Assembly (NCBI RefSeq): GCF_000284255.1
Contig: NC_017075.1
Span: 620,001 to 684,000 of the forward strand
Source of the DNA: Rubrivivax gelatinosus IL144
GTDB taxonomy: Bacteria; Pseudomonadota; Gammaproteobacteria; Burkholderiales; Burkholderiaceae_C
Length of the DNA stretch: 64,000 nt
Direction: 5' to 3'
Under the pieces are notes generated by a model, which was not told the origin of the DNA, made no database searches, and worked only from the letters and a program-made list of their open reading frames with translations. The position numbers and the translations under genes are program-made. Position 1 is the stretch's first letter. The number at the start of each line of letters is the position of its first letter. Positions 25,190 to 36,014 of the stretch are shown piece after piece.

Positions 25190-25828
25190 ATGAGCAGAGA
25201 CAACACCCCCGTCTTCGACGACCCCGCCGGCGGCTGGAACCAGCGTTACCGCGCCGAGGGCTACCTGTTCGGCACGGCGCCCAACGCCTATCTCGAGAGC
25301 CTGGCGGCGCGGCTGCCGGCCGGCGGCCGTGCGCTGTGTGTCGCCGATGGCGAAGGCCGCAACAGCGTCTGGCTGGCGCGGCGCGGTTTCGAGGTCGACG
25401 CCTTCGACATCTCGGACGTCGCGGTGGCCAAGGCGCGGCGCCTGGCGGCCGAGGCCGGCGTCAGCGTGCACTACGAGGTCGCCGGCTGCGACGACTGGGC
25501 CTGGCCCGAAGCGGCCTACGACCTGGTGGCCGCGGTCTTCGTGCAGTTCGCCGACCCGCCCGCCCGCGCGCGCCTGTTCGAGCGCATGGCGCGCGCGCTG
25601 CGCCCGGGCGGCTGCCTGGTGCTGCAGGGCTACACGCCGGCGCAGCTGGCCTACCGCAGCGGCGGGCCGGGGCGCGTGGACCATCTCTACACGCCCGAAC
25701 TGCTGCGCGAAGCCTTCGCCGGGCTGGAGATCCTGGACCTCGCCGAGTACGAAGCCGAACTCGCCGAAGGCACGCAGCACGTCGGCCGGGCGGCGCTGAT
25801 CGGCCTGCTGGCGCGCCGCCCCGGCTGA
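25190..25828 (+). CDS. Class I SAM-dependent methyltransferase (tellurite-resistance-like)
   Basis: 212 residues. WNQRYRAEGYLFGTAPNAYL at the N-terminus is the typical start of TehB-like/small-molecule methyltransferases. The SAM site is ALCVADGEGRNSVWLARRG, where motif I usually reads D.G.G.N, followed by VDAFDISDVAVAKA (acidic loop) and YDLVAAVFVQF. Substrate cannot be read. Start ATG 25190 and stop one base from the stop of the convergent metal ATPase. No operon partner. Confidence 0.82.
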   Translation: MSRDNTPVFDDPAGGWNQRYRAEGYLFGTAPNAYLESLAARLPAGGRALCVADGEGRNSVWLARRGFEVDAFDISDVAVAKARRLAAEAGVSVHYEVAGCDDWAWPEAAYDLVAAVFVQFADPPARARLFERMARALRPGGCLVLQGYTPAQLAYRSGGPGRVDHLYTPELLREAFAGLEILDLAEYEAELAEGTQHVGRAALIGLLARRPG

Positions 25829-28183
25829 TCAGCCTTTCGCGCGGCGCAGCAGCCGCAGGCCGTTGAAGACGACGATCAGGCTGGCGCCCATGTCGGCGAA
25901 GACGGCCATCCACATCGTCGCGTCGTCGAACACCGCCAGCGCCAGGAACACCGCCTTGATGCCCAGCGCCAGCACGATGTTCTGCACCAGCACCGCGTGC
26001 GTCGCGCGCGACAGGCGCACGGTCTCGGCGACGCGGCGCGGGTCGTCGTTCATCACGACGACGTCGGCGGCCTCGATCGCGACGTCGGTGCCGGCGGCAC
26101 CCATCGCGATGCCGAGGTCGCTGCGCGCCAGCGCCGGAGCGTCGTTCAGGCCGTCGCCGGCCATCGCCGTCGGGCCGTGGCGGCGCTGCAGCTCCTCGAT
26201 CGCGGCCAGCTTGTCTTCGGGCAGCAGGTCGGCGCGCACTTCATCGATGCCGGCTTCGGCGGCCACCGCCTGCGCCGCCGCGCCGTGGTCGCCGCTCAGC
26301 ATCACCGGCACCACGCCCAGTGCCTTCAGCGCCGAGACGGTTTCGCGCGCGCCGGGTTTCAGCGTGTCGGCGACGGCGAACAGCGCCAGCGCCTGCGCGC
26401 CGCGGCCCAGCAGCGTGAGGCCGCGGCCCTGGCGTTCGTGCTCGGCCAGCGCGGCTTCGAGCTCGGGCGTCAGCGCGCCGCGTTCGGCGGCCAGGCGGCG
26501 GCTGCCCAGCCAGACGGCGGCGCCCTCGGCCTGGGCGACGACACCACGCCCGTGCAGCGCCTGGACCGCGCTGACGGCGGCCGCTGCGGCAGGCGCCAGG
26601 CCGGCGGCGATGGCGCGTGACACCGGGTGGTCGGTCTGCGCCGCCAACGCCGCGCCCAGCGCACGCGCCGCCGCCTCGTCGCCGGCCAGCGCCTGCCAGT
26701 GCACCAGCCGCGGCCGGCCTTCGGTCAGCGTGCCGGTCTTGTCGAACGCCACGGCGCGGATGCGGCGCGCGGCTTCGAGGTGGGCGCCACCCTTGAGCAG
26801 CACGCCGCGGCGCGCCGCCGCCGCCAGGCCGCTGGACAGCGCCACCGGCGTCGAGATCACCAGCGCGCAGGGGCAGGCGATGACCAGCAGCACCAGCGCC
26901 TTGTAGATCGCCGCGGTCCAGGCCCAGCCGGCGACGAGCGGCCCGCCCAGCGCCACCGCCAGCGCGATGGCGAACACCGCCGGCGTGTAGACGGCGGCGA
27001 AACGGTCGACGAAACGCTGCGTCGGCGCGCGCGAGGCCTGGGCGTGTTCGACCGCTTCGACGATGCGCGCCAGCGTCGAACGCGAGGCCGGCGCGGTGAT
27101 GCGCGCCTCGACCGCGCCCGACAGGTTCAGCGTGCCGGCGAACAGCGCGTCGCCGGGCTGCTTGTCCACCGGCAGGCTCTCGCCGGTGACGGCGGCCTGG
27201 TCGACGCTGGTCGTGCCTTCGCTCAGCACGGCGTCGACCGGGAAACGTTCGCCCGGCCGCACGCGCAGCGTCTCGCCGACGGCGGCTTGGGCCACCGGCA
27301 CCGTGACCCAGGCGCCGGCACGGCGCAGCGTCGCGACCTCGGGCGCCATCGCCATCAGCGCGGCGATCGCGCCGCGTGCGCGGTCCACCGCGCGGGCCTC
27401 GATCAGCTCGGCGATCGTGTAGAGCGCCATCACCATCGCCGCCTCGGGCCACTGGCCGATCGCGAAGGCTCCGACGACGGCCACCGACATCAGCGCGTTG
27501 ATGTCCAGCCGGCGGCGCGCCAGCGCGGCGAAACCCTTCGTCAACACGCCCAGGCCGGCCAGCGCGATGGCCGCTGCGGCGAGCGCCATGCCGGCCCATT
27601 CGGCGGTCTGGGAGGCCGGCAGCAGGGCGTGCAGCAGCTCGGCCGCGGCGGCCAGCGCCAGCGCCGCGCCCAGGCGCGGCAGGCCGGCGGCGCGCCACCA
27701 GGGCAGCGGCGCGGCGTCGTCGGCCAGCGGCTCGGCGGCGAAGCCGGCGCGGCGGATCGCGGCCAGCGCGGCGTCGCGCGCCGCCGGTTCGGCGTCCAGG
27801 CGCAGCGTGCGTTCGGCGAGCGCGAAGCGCAGCGTCCGGATGCCGTCTATGCCTTCGAGCGCGCGGCGGATCTGCCCTTCCTCGACGGCGCAGTCCATCG
27901 CCGGGATGCGCAGCTTCAGGCCGGGGCCGCCGGGATCGGGCGTGGTGTCGGTCGGCGCCGCGCAGGCGCCGCCGCAGCAGTCGTGTTCGTGGGCGTGTCC
28001 GTCGCCGTGCGTATGGGCATGGCCGTGGTCGTGCCCATGCTCATGCCCGTGATCGTGCGAATGTTCGTGGGCGGGTTCCGCCGCCTGCCGCCGCCGCGTC
28101 GGCATCGGCAAGGCCACCGTGGCCACCGGCGTGCAGCCACAGCCTTCGCCGCAGCCGTCGGATTCGGTCTTTCTCGTGTCCAT
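25829..28183 (-). CDS. zntA: Heavy-metal P1B-type ATPase (Zn/Cd/Pb exporter)
   Basis: 784-residue inner-membrane pump. Residues about 39-69 are a histidine-rich metal-binding stretch (HEHSHDHGHEHGHDHGHAHT), followed by CCGGAC and one heavy-metal-associated domain with MDCAVEE. The CPC transmembrane metal site lies in IACPCALVIS near residue 436, the phosphorylation site DKTGTLTEG near 481, and GDGLNDAPAL near 674. This pattern fits Zn/Cd/Pb pumps rather than Cu pumps. It is divergent from a CadR/PbrR-like MerR regulator. The MerR-type promoter puts the likely transcript start at or next to the ATG, and no ribosome site is visible. Confidence 0.9.
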   Translation of the reverse strand: MDTRKTESDGCGEGCGCTPVATVALPMPTRRRQAAEPAHEHSHDHGHEHGHDHGHAHTHGDGHAHEHDCCGGACAAPTDTTPDPGGPGLKLRIPAMDCAVEEGQIRRALEGIDGIRTLRFALAERTLRLDAEPAARDAALAAIRRAGFAAEPLADDAAPLPWWRAAGLPRLGAALALAAAAELLHALLPASQTAEWAGMALAAAAIALAGLGVLTKGFAALARRRLDINALMSVAVVGAFAIGQWPEAAMVMALYTIAELIEARAVDRARGAIAALMAMAPEVATLRRAGAWVTVPVAQAAVGETLRVRPGERFPVDAVLSEGTTSVDQAAVTGESLPVDKQPGDALFAGTLNLSGAVEARITAPASRSTLARIVEAVEHAQASRAPTQRFVDRFAAVYTPAVFAIALAVALGGPLVAGWAWTAAIYKALVLLVIACPCALVISTPVALSSGLAAAARRGVLLKGGAHLEAARRIRAVAFDKTGTLTEGRPRLVHWQALAGDEAAARALGAALAAQTDHPVSRAIAAGLAPAAAAAVSAVQALHGRGVVAQAEGAAVWLGSRRLAAERGALTPELEAALAEHERQGRGLTLLGRGAQALALFAVADTLKPGARETVSALKALGVVPVMLSGDHGAAAQAVAAEAGIDEVRADLLPEDKLAAIEELQRRHGPTAMAGDGLNDAPALARSDLGIAMGAAGTDVAIEAADVVVMNDDPRRVAETVRLSRATHAVLVQNIVLALGIKAVFLALAVFDDATMWMAVFADMGASLIVVFNGLRLLRRAKG

Positions 28184-28189
28184 GCCGCC

Positions 28190-28220
28190 ATTGCAGACCC
28201 TGTAGCGGGTTTAGAGTCAA
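28190..28220 (-). promoter_or_regulatory. MerR-type promoter of metal ATPase
   Basis: On the minus strand TTGACT (28220-28215), then a 19-bp spacer, then TGCAAT (28195-28190). The overlong spacer holds an imperfect dyad (GACTCTAAA / GACCCTGTA half-sites), the hallmark of MerR-activated promoters. The -10 ends 6 nt before the ATPase ATG. Confidence 0.7.
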
Positions 28221-28243
28221 GCGTCGGACACGAAAGGATGGTG

Positions 28244-28708
28244 ATGCGCATCGGCGAACTCGCGGCGGCCTGCGGCACGCCGGTCGAAACGATCCGCTAC
28301 TACGAACGTGAAGGCCTGCTGCCGGCGGCGCCGCGTTCGGGCGGCAACTACCGCGTCTACGGCGAAGCCGAGCTGGAGCGCCTGGCCTTCATCCGCCAGT
28401 GCCGCGCGCTGGACATGTCGCTCGACGAGGTGCGTGCGCTGCTCGCCTTCCGCGACTCGCCGCCGGCCGACTGCAGCGGCGTCAATACGCTGCTGGACGA
28501 ACACATCGGCCACGTCGTGCACCGCATCGAGGAACTGCGTGCGCTGGAAGCCTCGCTGCGGGCGCTGCGCGCGCGCTGCGACACGCCGGGCGACGGTGCT
28601 GCCTGCGGCATCCTCAGCGGCCTGGGCCAGGTGGCGCTGCCCGAGGCCGCGCCGCACACCGGCGGCGTGCACGAGCACGCGGCGACACACGCGCCGCGGC
28701 GGCGCTGA
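28244..28708 (+). CDS. MerR-family metal sensor (CadR/PbrR/ZntR-like)
   Basis: About 154 residues. The N-terminal winged helix reads IGELAAACGTPVETIRYYER, then the dimer helix, with metal-site cysteines in PPADCSGVNTLLDEHIGHV and the C-terminal pair RCDTPGDGAACGIL, the arrangement of CadR/PbrR. A histidine-rich tail (HTGGVHEHAATH) resembles CadR. GAAAGGA before ATG 28244 favours that start over ATG 28238. It is divergent from the metal ATPase it should control, binding the dyad between them. Confidence 0.87.
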   Translation: MRIGELAAACGTPVETIRYYEREGLLPAAPRSGGNYRVYGEAELERLAFIRQCRALDMSLDEVRALLAFRDSPPADCSGVNTLLDEHIGHVVHRIEELRALEASLRALRARCDTPGDGAACGILSGLGQVALPEAAPHTGGVHEHAATHAPRRR

Positions 28709-28720
28709 AGGCGCGCGGGC

Positions 28721-29113
28721 TCAGCGCGGCATCGTCTCCGACAGGTAGTAGCGCGCGCTCTCCTCGGGCGGGCAGCGGCCGTAGCGCAGCACCGACTCGT
28801 GCACCAGCCAGCGCCCGTCGCGCAGCCGCCAGGCGGTGGTGCATTCGGTGACCGAGGTCGTTTCGACGAACTCCTCGTCGTCGTCGGAGGCCGGCGCGGC
28901 CAGGCGGTGGCGGCTGGCGCAGAAGCTGGGCGCGCCGTCTGCGGCGTAGCCCAGCGTGCGTTCGGCCGGCAGCTCGTCGTCGGCGTGGCGTTCGCAGCGC
29001 TGCGGCGGCACCACCAGATGGCGCAGCGTGTCGGGCAGCAGCAGGCTCCAGTCCTGCGGCGGCTGCGGGGCGCAGCAGGGCGGCGGCGGTGGGTCGACGC
29101 GGGTGCGGGCCAT
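28721..29113 (-). CDS. Hypothetical protein, 130 aa, before modD
   Basis: No family recognised. The protein has a proline-rich start with a CC pair (PPPPPCCAPQPPQDW), several more cysteines (QRCERH, SFCASR, RCPPEE) and a C-terminal WRLRDGRWLVHESVLRYGRC. No signal peptide or membrane helix. AGGAG lies 7 nt before ATG 29113 and 1 nt before ATG 29119, so 29113 is preferred. It is 18 bp downstream of modD on the same strand, so probably the last gene of the mod operon. Confidence 0.55.
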   Translation of the reverse strand: MARTRVDPPPPPCCAPQPPQDWSLLLPDTLRHLVVPPQRCERHADDELPAERTLGYAADGAPSFCASRHRLAAPASDDDEEFVETTSVTECTTAWRLRDGRWLVHESVLRYGRCPPEESARYYLSETMPR

Positions 29114-29131
29114 CGGCATGCTCCTTCGGAG

Positions 29132-29989
29132 TCAGGCGACTTCGGCGTCGCCGGGATGGAACTCGACACGCACGTCGCAAGGCGGCGCGCTGTAGGGGGC
29201 GGAGCTGACCAGCAGGTCGGCGCCGGCGGCGGCGTAGGCCGCGGCGTTGGCGGCGTTGACGCCGCCGGCCGCCGCCAGCCGCGGGCGCCGCGGCAGCGAC
29301 TGCAGGCGCGTGTGGCACTCGGCCAGCTGCGCCGGGCTGAACTTCTCCAGCTGCAGCAGGTCGGCGCCGGCTTCGGCCCAGGCCAGGGCTTCGTCGACGC
29401 CGCGTACCTCGACGACCACCGTCTTCTCGGGTTCGGCGGCGCGCAGCCGCGCCACCGTGGCCGCCGGCGCCTCGCGCAGGTAGAGCCGGTGTTCGGGGAA
29501 GACGAGCAGCGTTTCCGACAGCCCCAGCCGGTGCATCGTCGCGCCGCCGGCGCGCACCGCCTTGGCCGACAGCCACTTGGTGCCGGGCACGTTCTTGCGC
29601 GTGCAGGCCACCGGCAGCTCGCGGCCGCTGTCGCGCGCCGCAGCCACCAGCGCGGCGCTGGCGGTGGCGATGCCGGAGGCCCATTCGACCAGCGTCTGCG
29701 CCGTCTTCCAGGCCGCGTGCAGCGCCGGCACCGGGCCTTGCGCGGCCAGCAGACGTTCGCCGGCGGCGACCGTGCGCCCGCTGGGCACCAGGCGGCGTGC
29801 CGTGGCGCCGGCCAACTGGAACAGGCGCTCGGCCTCCTCGGTGGCGCAGACCGTCATCGCGCCGCGCGCGCGAAACTCCAGCCGCGCCAGTGCCGCCGCG
29901 GCCAGGCCCAGCGCCGCGGTCGTCAGGTCGCCACAGGGAACGTCGTCGTGCAGCAGGGCCAGCAGTTCGGGGTCGGGCAGGCGGTCCAT
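29132..29989 (-). CDS. modD: ModD, quinolinate phosphoribosyltransferase-like molybdate-operon protein
   Basis: 285 residues, homologous to nicotinate-nucleotide pyrophosphorylase (NadC): DDVPCGDLTT at the start, VEWASGIATASA, ACTRKNVPGTKWLSAKAVRAGG and VVVEVRGVDEALAWAEAGADLLQLEKFSP. ModD replaces NadC features in molybdate operons of alphaproteobacteria (e.g. Rhodobacter modABCD); its reaction is unknown. A true NadC would be expected beside nadA/nadB, which are absent. Start ATG 29989, 8 bp after the modC stop. Confidence 0.85.
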   Translation of the reverse strand: MDRLPDPELLALLHDDVPCGDLTTAALGLAAAALARLEFRARGAMTVCATEEAERLFQLAGATARRLVPSGRTVAAGERLLAAQGPVPALHAAWKTAQTLVEWASGIATASAALVAAARDSGRELPVACTRKNVPGTKWLSAKAVRAGGATMHRLGLSETLLVFPEHRLYLREAPAATVARLRAAEPEKTVVVEVRGVDEALAWAEAGADLLQLEKFSPAQLAECHTRLQSLPRRPRLAAAGGVNAANAAAYAAAGADLLVSSAPYSAPPCDVRVEFHPGDAEVA

Positions 29990-29997
29990 CGAAGTCC

Positions 29998-31125
29998 TCA
30001 GGCGAGCAGCGCGACGGCCTTGATCTGCGCCCACACGGGGCAGCCCGGCACCAGCCCGAGCTGGTCGCGCGACAGCCGGGTGATGCGCGCCACCAGCGGC
30101 GTGCCGCCGGCGTCCAGGCGCAGCAGCACGTGCGCCGGCGTGTCGGCCGGCGCCTCGGCGACGACGGTGGCGGCGACGCGGTTGAGGATCGAGCTGTCGC
30201 CCGAGGGCGAGAGCGCGACGCTGACGTCGCGCGCCCGCACCTGCAGCCGCAGCCGCCGGCCGGCGGGCTCGGGCCCGTGCGCCACCTGCACACGCCCGCC
30301 GGGGAAGGCGATCGTCACCAGGCCGTAGTGCGCGTCGTGCTCGACGACGCGGCCGTCGATGACGACGCCGGCGTCTTCGCCCTGCGCGGTGGGCAGGTCC
30401 AGCCGGGCCATCAGCTCGGCCAGCGGGCCGTGGGCGACGACGCGGCCGGTGTCTAGCAGCACCAGGTGGTCGGCCAGCCGCGCCACCTCGTCGGGGGCGT
30501 GGCTGACGTAGAGGATGGGCAGGTCGAGTTCGGCGTGCAGCTTCTCGAGGAAGGGCAGGATCTCGCGTTTGCGCGCCTGGTCCAGCGCGGCCAGCGGCTC
30601 GTCCATCAGAAGCAGGCGCGGGCTGGTCAGCAAGGCGCGCGCGACGGCGACACGCTGGCGCTCGCCGCCGGACAGGTGCGCCGGCTTGCGTTCCAGCAGG
30701 TGGCCGATGCCCATCAGCTCGACGGCGGCGTCGAAGTCGACACGGCGATCGGCCGCCGCGATGCGCTTGCGGCCGAAGTCGAGGTTGGCGCGCACCGTCA
30801 GGTGCTCGAACAGGCCGGCGTCCTGGAAGACGACGCCGACCGGGCGTTTGTGCGTCGGCACGAAGACGCCGCGTGCGTCGTCCTGCCAGCACTCGCCGCC
30901 GACGACGAGCCGGCCGCGGTGGCGTTCCAGCCCGGCGATGGCACGCAGCAGCGTCGTCTTGCCCGAGCCCGAAGGCCCGAACAGCGCGGTGACGCCGCGG
31001 CCCGGCAGCTGCAGATCGGCCTGCAGGCGAAAGCCCGGGTAATCGACGTCGAAACGCGCTTCGATCGGCGCACGCGGCTCGGCCGCACGTTCGACGGCCT
31101 GCGCCTCGGGGCGGCCGGCGTTCAT
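29998..31125 (-). CDS. modC: Molybdate ABC transporter ATP-binding protein
   Basis: 375 residues. ATPase with Walker [18 protein letters not shown] near residue 51, signature [16 protein letters not shown], Walker [13 protein letters not shown] and H-loop [13 protein letters not shown], then a C-terminal Mop/TOBE domain (residues about 300-375, [20 protein letters not shown]). Couples ATP hydrolysis to molybdate import with ModB and ModA. Start ATG 31125 overlaps the modB stop by 4 bp. Confidence 0.93.
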   Translation of the reverse strand: MNAGRPEAQAVERAAEPRAPIEARFDVDYPGFRLQADLQLPGRGVTALFGPSGSGKTTLLRAIAGLERHRGRLVVGGECWQDDARGVFVPTHKRPVGVVFQDAGLFEHLTVRANLDFGRKRIAAADRRVDFDAAVELMGIGHLLERKPAHLSGGERQRVAVARALLTSPRLLLMDEPLAALDQARKREILPFLEKLHAELDLPILYVSHAPDEVARLADHLVLLDTGRVVAHGPLAELMARLDLPTAQGEDAGVVIDGRVVEHDAHYGLVTIAFPGGRVQVAHGPEPAGRRLRLQVRARDVSVALSPSGDSSILNRVAATVVAEAPADTPAHVLLRLDAGGTPLVARITRLSRDQLGLVPGCPVWAQIKAVALLA

Positions 31126-31799
31126 GCCCGCCTCCGCGACGGGTTCAGCGTGTACAGCCCGAGCAGCACGACGAAGCTGAAGATCACCATGCCGGCGGCC
31201 AGCACGTGGGCCTGGGCGTACTCCATCGCCTCGACGTGGTCGTAGATCTGAACCGAGACGACACGCGTCTGCTCGGGGATGTTGCCGCCGATCATCAGCA
31301 CGACGCCGAACTCGCCGACGGTGTGCGCGAAGCCGAGGATGGAGGCGGTGAGGAACCCCGGCCGCGCCAGCGGCACGACGACGCTGAAGAAGGTATCCAG
31401 CGGCCCGGCGCGCAGCGTCGCCGCGGCTTCCAGCGGCCGGTCGCCCAGCGCCTCGAAGGCGTTCTGCAGCGGCTGCACGACGAAAGGCATCGAATAGAAC
31501 ACCGAGGCCACGACCAGCCCGGCAAAGGTGAAGGGCAGGCGGCCGATGCCGAGCCATTCAGTGAACGCGCCGACGGGGCCGTGCGGCCCCATCGCCAGCA
31601 GCAGGTAGAAGCCCAGCACCGTCGGCGGCAGCACCAGCGGCAGCGCGACAACGGCGCCGACCGGGCCCTTCCACCAAGACCGCGTGCGCGCCAGCCACCA
31701 CGCGATCGGCGTGCCGATGACGAGCAGCAGCGCGGTGACCACCGCCGCCAGCTCCAGCGTCAGCCGGATCGCGCCCCAGTCTTCGCTGCTGAACGGCAT
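31122..31799 (-). CDS. modB: Molybdate ABC transporter permease
   Basis: 225-residue membrane protein, usual ModB length, with five or six membrane segments ([73 protein letters not shown]). The ATPase-coupling EAA loop reads [20 protein letters not shown]. Overlaps modC by 4 bp and follows modA by 21 bp, so one operon. Confidence 0.93.
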   Translation of the reverse strand: MPFSSEDWGAIRLTLELAAVVTALLLVIGTPIAWWLARTRSWWKGPVGAVVALPLVLPPTVLGFYLLLAMGPHGPVGAFTEWLGIGRLPFTFAGLVVASVFYSMPFVVQPLQNAFEALGDRPLEAAATLRAGPLDTFFSVVVPLARPGFLTASILGFAHTVGEFGVVLMIGGNIPEQTRVVSVQIYDHVEAMEYAQAHVLAAGMVIFSFVVLLGLYTLNPSRRRA

Positions 31800-31820
31800 C
31801 GGCGGGCTCCGTGCGTCGCG

Positions 31821-33557
<1,737 letters not shown>

Positions 33558-33604
33558 TTAGAGTGGGTCACGCCGGGCCACGCTGTCGGGTGCCCGACAT
33601 TCTA

Positions 33605-33620
33605 TGTAGGCAAGACTACA
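33605..33620. promoter_or_regulatory. Second dyad in the modE-mop gap
   Basis: TGTAG-gcaaga-CTACA, a perfect 5-bp inverted repeat preceded by TA, 40 bp before the mop gene. It shares TATGTA with the other site and may be a second ModE operator controlling mop. Weaker match. Confidence 0.4.
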
Positions 33621-33659
33621 AAAAACCCGTCAGAGCCTCCCACACGAAAAGGAAGCACG

Positions 33660-34091
33660 ATGAAGATCAGCGCTCGCAACGTTCTCCGCGGCACCGTCTC
33701 GGCGGTCAAGGCCGGTGCCGTCAACGCCGAAGTCCATGTCGATCTGGGGGCGGGCGACCAGCTGACGGCCATCGTCACGCTGGCCAGCTGCACCGAACTG
33801 GAGCTGGCCCCGGGCAAGCCGGTGGTGGCGCTGGTCAAGGCGCCCTGGGTCATCGTGATGACCGGCGACAGCGAGCTGAAGCTGTCGGCGCGCAACCAGC
33901 TGGCCGGCACCGTCAGCGCCGTCGAGACCGGCGCCGTGAACGCCGAGGTCGTCATCACGCTGCCCGGCGGTGCGCAGATCGCCGCCATCGTCACCAAGGA
34001 AGCCGTGAAGGACCTGGGCCTGGCGCCGGGTGTGGCGGCCACCGCCGTCATCAAGGCTTCGCACGTCGTCCTGGGCGTACCCAAGGCCTGA
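33660..34091 (+). CDS. mop: Molbindin with two Mop domains
   Basis: 143 residues made of two tandem Mop domains, MKISARNVLRGTVSAVKAGA (residues 1-20) and LKLSARNQLAGTVSAVETGA (about 75-94). Mop proteins form hexamer-type cages that store molybdate in the cytoplasm; a two-domain chain would trimerise. A GGAAG ribosome site precedes ATG 33660. Divergent from modE across a 226-bp regulatory gap with two ModE-like sites. It lacks the DNA-binding domain of ModE. Confidence 0.92.
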   Translation: MKISARNVLRGTVSAVKAGAVNAEVHVDLGAGDQLTAIVTLASCTELELAPGKPVVALVKAPWVIVMTGDSELKLSARNQLAGTVSAVETGAVNAEVVITLPGGAQIAAIVTKEAVKDLGLAPGVAATAVIKASHVVLGVPKA

Positions 34092-34406
34092 GCGCCGCCC
34101 CGGCGTTTATCCCGAGGCCGGCGCCCCCGGCCCGGGCTTAGGCTGGCATCCGGCAGGCAAGGCGGCGCGCCGGTGGCGCGCGCCGCGGTCACCCTGCCGC
34201 CGCACGATGCCCGCCACCCGCTCCCCCGCCTGTCTCCGTCGCTGCGCGCCCCTGGCGCGCCGGGGTGGCCGTGCGCACGAGCGGGCCGCCGCGCTGGCGA
34301 TGACCTTCGGCGGCCATCTGGCCGTCTCCGTGCGCGGGATCGCGTGCGCGCCGCCGGGCTGCTGAGCCCCGCCGCACGCTTTCAACCGTTCCCCACGGAG
34401 ACATCC
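34092..34406. other. Intergenic region, no gene seen
   Basis: 315 bp of GC-rich sequence between mop and hpd. It contains several GC-rich inverted stretches but no T-run terminator, recognisable operator or RNA gene. Short open frames in it have no ribosome site or recognisable product. The hpd promoter is presumably here. Confidence 0.5.
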
Positions 34407-35501
34407 ATGCCCGACCTGTTCCCCAACCCGATGGGGCTGCAGGGCTTCGAGTTCGTCGAGTTCGCCTCGCCGACGCCGAACGTCCTGGAGCCGCTGTTCG
34501 AGAAGATGGGCTTCGCGCTCGTCGCCCGCCACCGCAGCAAAGACGTCGTCCTGTACCGCCAGGGCGACATCAACTTCATCGTCAACCGCGAGCCCAAGAG
34601 CCTGGCCGGCTACTTCGCCGCCGAGCACGGGCCCTGCGCCTGCGCGCTGGCCTTCCGCGTGCGCGACTCGCACCATGCCTACGCGCGTGCGCTGGAGCTG
34701 GGAGCGCAGCCCATCGACGTGCCCACCGGACCGATGGAACTGCGCCTGCCGGCCATCCGCGGCATCGGCGGCGCGGCGCTGTACCTGATCGACCGCTTCG
34801 AGGACGGCAAGAGCATCTACGACATCGATTTCGAGTTCCTGCCCGGCTATGCCGATCCGGCGGCGCGCCACCCGCAGGGCCACGGCCTGCGCGTCATCGA
34901 CCACCTGACGCACAACGTCTACCGCGGGCGCATGGCGTTTTGGGGCGGCTTCTACGAGCGGCTGTTCAACTTCCGCGAGATCCGCTACTTCGACATCCAA
35001 GGCGAGTACACCGGCCTGACGAGCCGCGCGATGACCGCGCCCGACGGGCTGATCCGCATTCCGCTGAACGAGGAGTCGGGCAAGGGCGGCAGCGGCCAGA
35101 TCGAAGAGTTCCTGATGAAGTTCAGCGGCGAGGGCATCCAGCACATCGCGCTGCTGACCGACGATCTGGTGGCCACCGTCGACGCGCTGCAGATGGCCGG
35201 CGTGCCGCTGATGACGGCGCCCAACGACATCTACTACCAGATGCTCGACGAACGCCTGCCCGGCCACGGCCTGCAGGTGCCGCCGCTGCAGGCGCGCGGC
35301 ATCCTGGTCGACGGCTCGACAACGGGCGGCGACAAGCGGCTGCTGCTGCAGATCTTCTCCGAGACGCTGCTCGGGCCGGTGTTCTTCGAGTTCATCGAGC
35401 GCCGGCGCGAGGAGGGGTTTGGCGAAGGCAACTTCAAGGCGCTGTTCGAGAGCCTGGAGCGGGATCAGATTCGGCGGGGGGCGTTGAAGGTGGGGGCGTA
35501 G
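34407..35501 (+). CDS. hpd: 4-hydroxyphenylpyruvate dioxygenase
   Basis: 364-residue Fe(II) dioxygenase that turns 4-hydroxyphenylpyruvate into homogentisate in tyrosine breakdown. It has the two-domain VOC fold: start [15 protein letters not shown], metal His in [15 protein letters not shown] near residue 165, second His in [13 protein letters not shown] near 246, and the Glu ligand in [19 protein letters not shown] near the end. Length and the C-terminal [13 protein letters not shown] are typical of bacterial HPPD. CGGAGACATCC precedes ATG 34407. No homogentisate genes follow in this window. Confidence 0.95.
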   Translation: MPDLFPNPMGLQGFEFVEFASPTPNVLEPLFEKMGFALVARHRSKDVVLYRQGDINFIVNREPKSLAGYFAAEHGPCACALAFRVRDSHHAYARALELGAQPIDVPTGPMELRLPAIRGIGGAALYLIDRFEDGKSIYDIDFEFLPGYADPAARHPQGHGLRVIDHLTHNVYRGRMAFWGGFYERLFNFREIRYFDIQGEYTGLTSRAMTAPDGLIRIPLNEESGKGGSGQIEEFLMKFSGEGIQHIALLTDDLVATVDALQMAGVPLMTAPNDIYYQMLDERLPGHGLQVPPLQARGILVDGSTTGGDKRLLLQIFSETLLGPVFFEFIERRREEGFGEGNFKALFESLERDQIRRGALKVGA

Positions 35502-36014
35502 GCGCTTCTGGTTTCTTGCGTGTGAGGGCGGCGCTGTTACTGGCGCTGCCTAGTTGCCTTCTCTTTCTTCGCGTGCGTCCCGGGTTTGTTCCTGGCGTCT
35601 CGTCCGCGAACGGCTGTGGCGTGCCACGGCCACCGGGTGGCCGGTTCCGTTCATGTCCCCCGGCCCAGCTGCGCCGGGCCTCCTCCTAATACTTCACTCC
35701 ACCGGCCACCCGGCGTCCGCGGCAGGGCGGGGCTGGGCTGTGCGCGTCTTCGTGCCGGCGTCCCCCCGAAAGTGGGTGACGGGCTTGGAGGGGGCGGTGG
35801 GGCGGCTCAGAATCATCTGTAACCGACGCCGCTTTCGGCGTCTTTTTTACGTCTGTGCCGCGGGTCGCTTTGCGACGGAAATCTCAAGCGCGAAAAGAAC
35901 TTGTGCCTCCGTCTTGGGAGCCTGTTACGCGAGCGCTGGATGTGTTATGTGGCGTTCAAACGCTGCGTATAACTAGTTTGCCCTCACAGAACGCGCCCTT
36001 GCGCATACCCACGC
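35502..36014. other. Intergenic region between hpd and low-G+C islet
   Basis: 513 bp. The left part is GC-rich with several inverted stretches (around 35620-35780), the right part after about 35850 drops sharply in G+C. An intrinsic terminator lies at 35825-35848 and a possible promoter -10 (TATAAC, 35968-35973) lies 41 bp before the NTPase gene. No gene or tRNA recognised. The composition change near 35850 marks the likely left edge of the islet. Confidence 0.5.
35825..35848 (+). terminator. Intrinsic terminator
   Basis: GACGCCG-cttt-CGGCGTC followed by six T. The strongest rho-independent terminator in the window; it reads rightward, 324 bp after hpd, so it may end the hpd transcript or an unrecognised small RNA encoded in this gap. 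Confidence 0.8.

Noticed and set aside
29132-29989. NadC (quinolinate phosphoribosyltransferase) of NAD synthesis
   Set aside because: The fold is shared, but the position directly after modC and the absence of nadA/nadB point to ModD.
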